From the NCBI GenBank assembly GCA_003952965.2, contig CM025853.1:13174387-13238386 (forward strand): a stretch of 64,000 nt of DNA, in the 5' to 3' direction. The notes under the pieces were generated by a model. It ran no database searches, was not told where the DNA came from, and saw only the letters and a list, made by a program, of their open reading frames with translations. The translations under genes and the position numbers were made by a program. Shown here one piece after another: positions 57,651-64,000 of the stretch. The DNA is from Morella rubra. Lineage: Eukaryota > Streptophyta > Magnoliopsida > Fagales > Myricaceae. Within the stretch, counting starts at the first letter, position 1; each line of letters begins with the position of its first letter.

Positions 57651-58265
57651 AATTTTTGTTAAAATCCTAAAACTTTTTATACTAAAACATTTGAAAAACT
57701 CCTATTTGTTCTTAGGAAGAGTCATTCTTTTTAGCAAATAAATTTTCTCTAAAATGGTTTGTCATCATTAAAAAGGAGCAGATTGTTAGCCCAAGGTTGT
57801 TATTTGAACAATCCTCTTTGATTTTGATGATAACGAACTCTTTATAGTAGCACTGGAGGATTTTAGATCTTAATCTTGTCAATCCACATTTACTAAAGAT
57901 ATATTTCTAAAGGATTGAAAACTTTATCTTCTAAAGTCTTTCCATATTCTCTAACATTTTTGATTAAGCTAAAAGGTCCATATTATTCATTGTAGGTGTT
58001 TAACAAAGATTTGGAGTAAAAATGACACCTCCTTATAGCATAAATTTTTTCCTACGTTGATAGTGTCGACACATGTGAAGAAGATATCGACCCATGCCAC
58101 TAGGGGTGATCAGAACTGGACCGCAGATCGGACCGGACTGGACCAATTTTGTGGTCTTTGCAAGTTAAATCCAGTCTGGTCTGGACCGGATTTTATAAAC
58201 CGGATAATGCGGTCCGGTCTGGTCCAGGGTTTTAAAGAATGCGGTCCGGACCGGACCAGACCGCA

Positions 58266-59404
58266 TTATATATATTTAAAAAAAAAATAGAAAAGAAGGC
58301 GCCTGGCGCCTGCCTTTGGCTTCGGCCTCCCCCCCCCCCCCCCCCCCCCCCCCAACGCATTAAGTTAAAAAACAACACACGTTTTAAAAAAAGAACAAAA
58401 CAAAATTCAAAAAGTGCCTACGGCCTGACTTCTTCCCCCTCCCCTCACCCCACGCGAAACAAAAGCACTCCTCACTCAATCACTCCTCAGTCAGTCGACT
58501 CAGTCCTCATTCCTCACTCCTCATGACTCCACACAGAAAAAAAAAAAAATCACGCCAAATCTGTGTTTTTTCACCTCCCCCTCCCCAGCGCCTGCAAATC
58601 TGCTCCCTCCCGACTGCCCCCTCCCCAGCGGCCAGCTCAGCCATACCCACGCCCACACCCACACCCACACCCACACCCATACTCATGGCCCTAGCCCCCT
58701 CCCCAGGAGCAGCCACACCCACTGTCGTTGCCCATGCCACTGCTGCTGCCCACTGCCCACGCCCATGTATGTTAACCCTTAACAGATTTTTGAAAACCCA
58801 CTTCGAATATTAACTCATTTATGTTGACAAATTTGTGCAAAGTTTAGTTTATATTTGAGTGCTGGTGATTGTTATTTTGTAGTGTATTGAAGTAACCCGA
58901 TTGATATTTTTTATTTGGCTGATTTTCATTTAATAGATGGTGATGTTAACAATTCATATTAAATTTCTACTTAGGCCATATTAACTTCTCATATATGTTA
59001 ACAAATTCGTGAAAAGTTTAGGTTACATTTGATTGCTCGAGATTATTATTTTGTGGTGTATTGAAGTAACCCGATTGATATCTTTTATTTGATTAATTTT
59101 CATTTAATAGATGGTGATGTTAAAAATTCATATTAAATTTCTACGTAGGCCATATTAAATTTCTATGTACAGACAGGCTAATTACTTGGGGGCAAAGTAT
59201 ACTCTGATTCGTTCCCTATGTTCAGTGGAATTCATGGTGTAATGTTAACAATTCATGTTTGATATCTTTTGTGATGTATTGTGGCCATTCCATATGTTTG
59301 CATATATTATTTATTTTAGGAATTAGTTAGGTTTGTTCAAGGTCTTGATTAAATATGGTGGATTCACATGATCCTTACTTGTTTTTTTGTTCCTTGTAGA
59401 CACT
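58266..59404 (+). other. hAT 5' non-coding region
   Basis: Holds a run of 25 C at 58329-58353, a C-rich stretch with a (CCCACA)n microsatellite at about 58645-58678, and a direct repeat of about 120 bp (TGTTAACAAATT...GATGGTGATGTTAA at about 58822-58950 and 58997-59122). ORFs in the C-rich part are low-complexity and not believed. Confidence 0.6.
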
Positions 59405-61612
59405 ATGTCTCGTTCTCATTTTTGTAATTGTTTGGATAGTAGTGTTGATGCAATGGGATTAAATTTAGAGGATGAGGATATGATGGTTGAGGAGGAAGAT
59501 GTTTCAGAAATTCCCCACCAAGTAGTGAACCACCTAAACCAAAAAGAAAGAATCAATCTATGGTTTGGTCTTTCTTTACAAAGAAGTATGTTGGTGACCC
59601 ACCACGTCCTAGGGCATTTTGCAACTATTGTGATGCTGATTATGCTGCAGATGGAAATAGGAATGGGACGAAAAATTTGTTGGACCATCTTACTAAATGT
59701 AAGAAAAACCCCAATCAGCTACCTCCAAAACAAGACAAGAGGCAAAAAAATTTAGCATATGAGAAGGGAGTTGAGGGTGATGAGAACCCTAGTAATTTGG
59801 TGTTGACAAAAAAGTTTGACCATAATCATGCTATAGCTCTTCGTCAAGCTTTGGCAGAGTTTCTTATTGTTGATGAGCTTCCTTTCAGGATTGTAGAGTC
59901 TCCCCAATTTAGGAAGTTTATACGGATGTTAGAGCCTAGATTTCAAGTCCCATCTCGCATGACCATTGCTAGAACTTGTATGGACATTTTTAAAGATAAA
60001 AAACATGGTTGAAGGGTATGATTAGGGCTTGTGATGGTAGAGTTTGTCTCACCACTGATGCTTGGACTTCGATTCAGAATTTGAGCTATATGGTTGTCAC
60101 TGCCCATTGGATTGACAAGGGTTAGAAATTGCAGAAAAGAGTGATTAGTTTTCGTTTGATTGATAATCACAAAGGAGACACAATTGGGGCACAAGTGGAG
60201 GAGTGTTTACATGATTGGGAATTGAGAAGATTATGACCATCACAGTTGATAATGCGTCTTCAAATGATACAGCTATTGGTTACTTGAAGAGGCATCTACG
60301 AAGTAATGTGTTGAACGGTCTTTACATTCACATGAGATGTGCAGCGTATATTATGAATCTTGTGGTTGGTGATGGGTTGAAAATAAATGATGATGCAATT
60401 ACAAGGGTTCGTGATGCAATTAGGTATGTATTTTTTTTTTCATTTCTTAATACTATGCATAATTCGTTTATTAAAAATTCGTTATTTCTCACAGTTATTT
60501 TTTATGAAATGCAATTAGATATGTGCGGTCTTCTCCTGCAAGGCTTATCAAGTTTAATCAATGTGTTGAAAAGGAGAGGATCGAATGCTTCCAAGAGTCT
60601 GTGCCTTGATGTATCGACTCGTTGGAACTCCACATATTTGATGTTGGATGTTGCTGAGAAGTATGAGTTTGCTTTTGATAGAATGGAGAGTGATGATGTT
60701 GATTATCTTCCTCATTTTACTGAAGGTGAATGTGGGAAGAGGAACTTGGGACCTCCAACAAAAGAGGACTGGACAAAAATAAGGGTATTTTGCAAGTTTC
60801 TTGAACTCTTTTATGATGCTACTGTGCAATTTTCTGGTTCTTTGTATGTTACTTCGAATTCTTACTTCCATGGACTCTATGGAGTGTATTCTCATTTGTG
60901 TCGTTATTCACAAAGTACGGACAAAAGATTGAAAGACATGGCTGATATTATGATGGTTAAGTATCAAAAATATTGGGGGAGGAATGACAGGTTAAATTTG
61001 TTGATATTTATTGCAAATGTGATTGATCCAAGGTCTAAGTTACAAGTAGTGGACAAATGGTGAGGTTGATGTATGGTGGAATAGAGGGAGAGAAGTTGGT
61101 GGTCAGTATAAGTGATTTTTTTTGTGCATTGTTTGATGAATATGCGTTGGGATTACCTCAAACTCAGGTGCATTCAACTAGTAGTAGTGTGCCTCCTCCT
61201 CTAGTAGTTGCTGCTTCTGGCAGCAAGCAAACTTTATTTGAGGATTATTGGAGCACGCTGTGTTGTTTGGAACATATTCATCAAGTCCTAGTGCAAACTT
61301 AGAAATTGATCGATATTTGGCTGATCCACTTGTTGCTCCAGACAAGAATTTTGATATATTGAAATGGTGGAAGGATAATGATTTACGATATCCCATCATT
61401 GCTAAAATTGCACGGGATGTATTGGCTATCCCTATCTCCACTGTGTCTTCAGAGTCCGCTTTTAGTACGGGGGACGTGTACTTGATCCATTTCGGAGTTC
61501 ATTAGCTCCAGCGACTGTGGAGGCACTTGTTTGCACCCAAGATTGGTTGAGGCGTGCAGATGAAAAGGAACCAATTAATCAAAGAAACTTTGGATTGTAT
61601 CGAGAGTTATGA
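59405..61612 (+). pseudogene. hAT transposase (BED finger, Ac/ZBED type), pseudogene
   Basis: The N-terminus is acidic (M-S-R-S-H-F). After a frame change near 59512 comes a BED zinc finger, with C-N-Y-C-D-A-D-Y and L-L-D-H-L-T-K-C at 59620-59700. The RNase H-like part includes T-T-D-A-W-T-S (60051), I-T-V-D-N-A-S-S-N-D (60239) and D-V-S-T-R-W-N-S-T-Y (60610). An intron is likely at about 60423-60518. The C-terminal dimerisation domain is present (W-W-K-D-N-D-L-R-Y-P at 61367 and S-S-E-S-A-F-S-T-G at 61447, then T-V-E-A-L-V-C-T-Q-D-W-L-R after another frame change). There are at least four lesions: frame changes near 59512, 60003 and 61470, and a stop at about 60123 where tryptophan is expected. 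hAT transposase cuts and pastes at the TIRs in the nucleus; this copy cannot. Confidence 0.9.
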
Positions 61613-62354
61613 CATGGATTCTGGTAAATAAAATTTGTTTGTAATTTTAATTTGCTTTACTTATATTTATTTATTTTTAACATTTATTGACATTTAAAGT
61701 TTTAAACATGCAAAAATAGCAAGCAATAGCCAAGCAGCAAGCGAACTTGGGACATCAACCACTGGCAAGACTTAAAGAGTTGTAACATTCGCAAGTTTTT
61801 TAGTTTGTTAATGTATTTGTTTATGCGTATTTGATACATTTGTATTTTTAACTTATGGTGCTTAATTTTGTAAGATATTTGCAACTAATTTATTATCTTA
61901 AGTCTCATATACAATCAAAATTATTTCCTTTTCACGTTAACTTTACAATTCAATAATCATATTAGAAATAATACCAACAATTTTCCAACTTAAATAGGAA
62001 TTGTATGTCTTATAAAATATCACGTGCTATTTATTTATACATAATTGCTTGTTTTCGATCCTATATAGTATATATGATACCATTCTAGCAGTTAATTTCT
62101 TAGTTTATATATCCTATATAACATTAGAAAGTAAATTAACATAAAATAATCATTCGTAGGATTTCTATTTACTTGCGTGGACTGCATACCATTATATTGA
62201 TGGATCGAAGAAGAGAAACGATCAGTGATTAACAACATCAATCTTATCTTTCCCAGTAAATAGATGTTATATACTTATCTAGTGCAGGTTATATAGAAGA
62301 ATAAAGAATTAGTAACATTTTCAGACAAATGAATTAAGTATTTAAATCTCTAAA
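61613..62354 (+). other. hAT 3' non-coding region
   Basis: AT-rich 3' UTR and spacer with no further gene. Confidence 0.5.
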
Positions 62355-62716
62355 TGAATTCACATTTTTAAGTCTTTAAATGAATTCACATCTTTAAATT
62401 AATGAGCAAACTATGGTAGGAGTTAAATGAATTCACATTTTTAAGTCTTTAAATAAATTCACATCTTTAAATTAATGAGCAAACTATGGTAAGAGTTAAA
62501 TGAATTCAAATTTTTAAGTCTTTAAATGAATTCACATTTTCAAATCTTTAAATGAATTCACATATTTAAATTAATGAGCAAACTATAGTAGGAGTTAAAT
62601 GAATTCACATTTTTAAGTCTTTAAATTAATTTACATATTTAAATTAATGAGCAAACTATAGTATGAGTTAAATGAATTCACATTTTTAAATTAATGAGCA
62701 AACTATGGTAGGAGTT
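62355..62716 (+). repeat. 73-bp minisatellite in the hAT element
   Basis: Units starting TGAATTCACATTTTTAA lie at 62355, 62428, 62501, 62600 and 62673. Three are exactly 73 bp, one is 99 bp with a 26-bp internal gain, and the last is cut short. Each ends with TTAATGAGCAAACTAT(G/A)GTA(G/A)GAG. It sits just inside the 3' subterminal motifs. Confidence 0.9.
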
Positions 62717-63889
62717 CACATTTTTTTTTTAATCTCAAAATTAAAAAATGTGTGTTGAAAATGAAAAAAAAAGAAAAAGGAAAAAAAATTGAAACTGGTT
62801 TGGACCACTTAAGTGGTCCAGACCAGACCGCTTAACAGCAGATTGGATCGGACCACTTATAAGTGGTCCGGTCCGGTCCTCTATTTTAGTAGGACAAGAA
62901 ATCCGGTCCAACCACATTCCGGTCCGAAAACCGGACCGGATTTTCGGTCCTACAACCCTACATGCCACATACACACAAGAGCAGTTTTGATGATGTCGAC
63001 ACGTGCCACAGACTTGAAAGTTGTTTTGATGATGTCGACACATATTAAGATGGTGTCAACACATGACACAAGTAGAATTTCAAACTAGGATGATGGTGTT
63101 GACACATGTCGACTATGTGTTGACACATGCTGTGATTTCACAAAAAATTTTGGAATGCTGCTAGCTCAGCTTTTTGATTAAAAATCATTAGGGTACCACT
63201 CCAGCGGTACTATCCAACATTTTAGGGACCACACAAGTCTAGAAGGTTATAAATAGAACAAGGAGAGAGAAAAAAAAACTAGTCTTTTACGTCATCATTT
63301 ATGACCTATCCTTCAAAGAGAGAGAAAGAGCTTAAAGGAGAACCCAGATCCCAAGAAAGCTACTGTTAACACCTGCAAAGACTAGAGATTTCATTCTTTA
63401 ATATTGTCTTCTTGCTCATTTTTGCGCTTTGTAATTGCGGATCTGACTTAAAGAGCATTCTTTATTACTTTTTTCCCCTATTGATTGTAAAACTCTTAAG
63501 TGTGGGGATACACTTGGACTTACATGTGATGATAGAAAAAATCTCACTTTGGGTTGTTGGGATTTGTAGTGAGAGTTGAAGTGTGACCTTGAAAAATGCT
63601 TGTAAAGATTACTTAGCATCTAAAAGGAAATGTATGATTACTATTGGTAAATAGTGGAGAGTCCAAAGAAGGAAATAGCCTTGGGGTTTGATATTGGCAA
63701 CTCTTGGCTGAACTACCTAAAAATACCAGTATTATCTCTCTATCTCTTACTCTCCTTTATTTGTCTTATTTTTGCGATTGTATTGTGCTAAACTATATTT
63801 GAATATTTATCTTGGCTTATCTTGGTAAAAGCTTTACTTTTTATTAGAACCAAGTTCACTCCCCTCTTGGATTGTCAATTGGACTCACA

Positions 63890-64000
63890 AGACTATTAGG
63901 GGGATTTTGGATTCTGAAAATTTGGGGTAGTTTCGATTTAGGATTTTGGAGTTGAGAGGTGTTCTTTTTGCAATTGGAAAATTAGGGCTCATTTGGGGGA
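63890..64000. other. Flank downstream of the copia element
   Basis: About 110 bp of unassigned DNA at the window edge. Nothing recognised. Confidence 0.4.

Larger units (their letters stand above)
58101..62960 (+). mobile_element. hAT element (4860 bp, TSD CATGCCAC)
   Basis: Starts TAGGGGTGATCAGAAC and ends (inverted) TAGGGTTGTAGGACCG; flanked by perfect 8-bp CATGCCAC (58093-58100 and 62961-62968). Both subterminal regions are packed with GGTCCGGTC / GACCGGACC motifs (58120-58265 and 62810-62945), which are likely transposase sites. It carries one transposase gene, now broken. Length and termini fit Ac-like hAT elements. Confidence 0.95.
50544..63889 (+). mobile_element. Ty1-copia element with five nested insertions (13.3 kb)
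   Basis: The 5' LTR begins TATTAGCCCAAGG at 50544 (the family start is TGTTAGCC), and the 3' LTR begins TGTTAGCCCAAGG at 57784, right after the purine-rich AAAAAGGAGCAGAT (57770-57783). Between them are gag, integrase and reverse transcriptase remains. Later insertions: a hAT MITE (51661-52336), a solo LTR (53401-54674), half a foldback MITE (about 56321-56525), a reversed LTR (56981-57650) and a hAT element inside the 3' LTR (58101-62960). Gene order and LTR style suggest a SIRE/Maximus-like copia lineage, which is inferred. No target duplication was recognised. Confidence 0.85.
57784..63889 (+). mobile_element. 3' LTR of the copia element, split by a hAT element
   Basis: LTR sequence runs from 57784 to 58100 and again from 62969 to about 63889; the middle is the hAT element. 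It keeps the GTGTCGACAC-type repeats (58067, 62997, 63037 and variants to 63125), a probable TATA box GGTTATAAATAG near 63246, the conserved block at about 63672-63725, and the TCACTCCCCTCTTGGATTG end. The exact last base (63887 or 63889) is uncertain. Confidence 0.8.

Noticed and set aside
56975-57770. A matching 5-bp duplication for the reversed LTR in the copia element
   Set aside because: CTAGG precedes it, but the nearest candidate on the far side is TTAGG without a CA end, and host RNase H sequence is missing. It is better seen as truncated.
58239-58813. Proline-rich and glycine-rich ORFs on both strands
   Set aside because: They are translations of poly-C and (CCCACA)n tracts in the hAT leader.

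Overview
This window is a piece of an AT-rich eukaryotic nuclear genome, almost certainly a flowering plant and probably a eudicot. The evidence is the mix of plant transposon families (CACTA/En-Spm, hAT, MULE, Ty1-copia, a long LTR beginning TGTCACGCCCC), spliced genes with GT-AG introns, and a pseudogene of a plant mitochondrial dicarboxylate carrier. I cannot name the species. Only one ordinary host gene looks intact: a small secreted proline-rich cell-wall protein at 1743-2135. Nearly everything else is mobile DNA, much of it inserted into older mobile DNA.

Layout. 1-902: the 3' part of a CACTA element with a scrap of its transposase. 903-2765: intergenic DNA and the proline-rich gene. 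2766-18547: an old, broken CACTA element (CACTA-1) with a wrecked TNPD/TNP2 transposase, a wrecked TNPA-like gene, two decayed copies of an accessory coiled-coil gene, and several later insertions (copia LTRs, a foldback MITE, a non-coding element). 19260-33005: a much younger CACTA element (CACTA-2) with a perfect 3-bp target duplication (ACG), an open three-exon TNPD of 1163 residues, and a six-exon TNPA whose only visible defect is one frameshift. 33922-36099: an intronless dicarboxylate-carrier pseudogene split by a 1.2-kb hAT-type element with an 8-bp target duplication. 36420-42381: a minus-strand copia element, split in its RNase H domain by a 2.8-kb solo LTR. 43364-47703: a decayed MULE transposase gene split by a 1.7-kb non-coding element. 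50544-63889: a plus-strand copia element that has itself received a hAT MITE, a solo LTR, half of a foldback MITE, a reversed LTR and a 4.9-kb hAT element with a pseudogenised transposase.

How the parts relate. Many insertion boundaries could be placed from target-site duplications, and several were confirmed because removing the insert restores the host reading frame. The two CACTA elements share the order TNPD then TNPA on the same strand, as in En/Spm: TNPD is the catalytic transposase and TNPA-type proteins bind the subterminal repeats. The copia LTRs form a family with arrays of the palindrome GTGTCGACAC and a conserved block that stays open in one frame in all six copies seen. The features most worth follow-up are the nearly autonomous CACTA-2 with its GC-rich tandem-repeat island and promoter-proximal inverted repeat, the LTR palindrome arrays, the conserved LTR ORF, and the duplicated accessory gene of CACTA-1.
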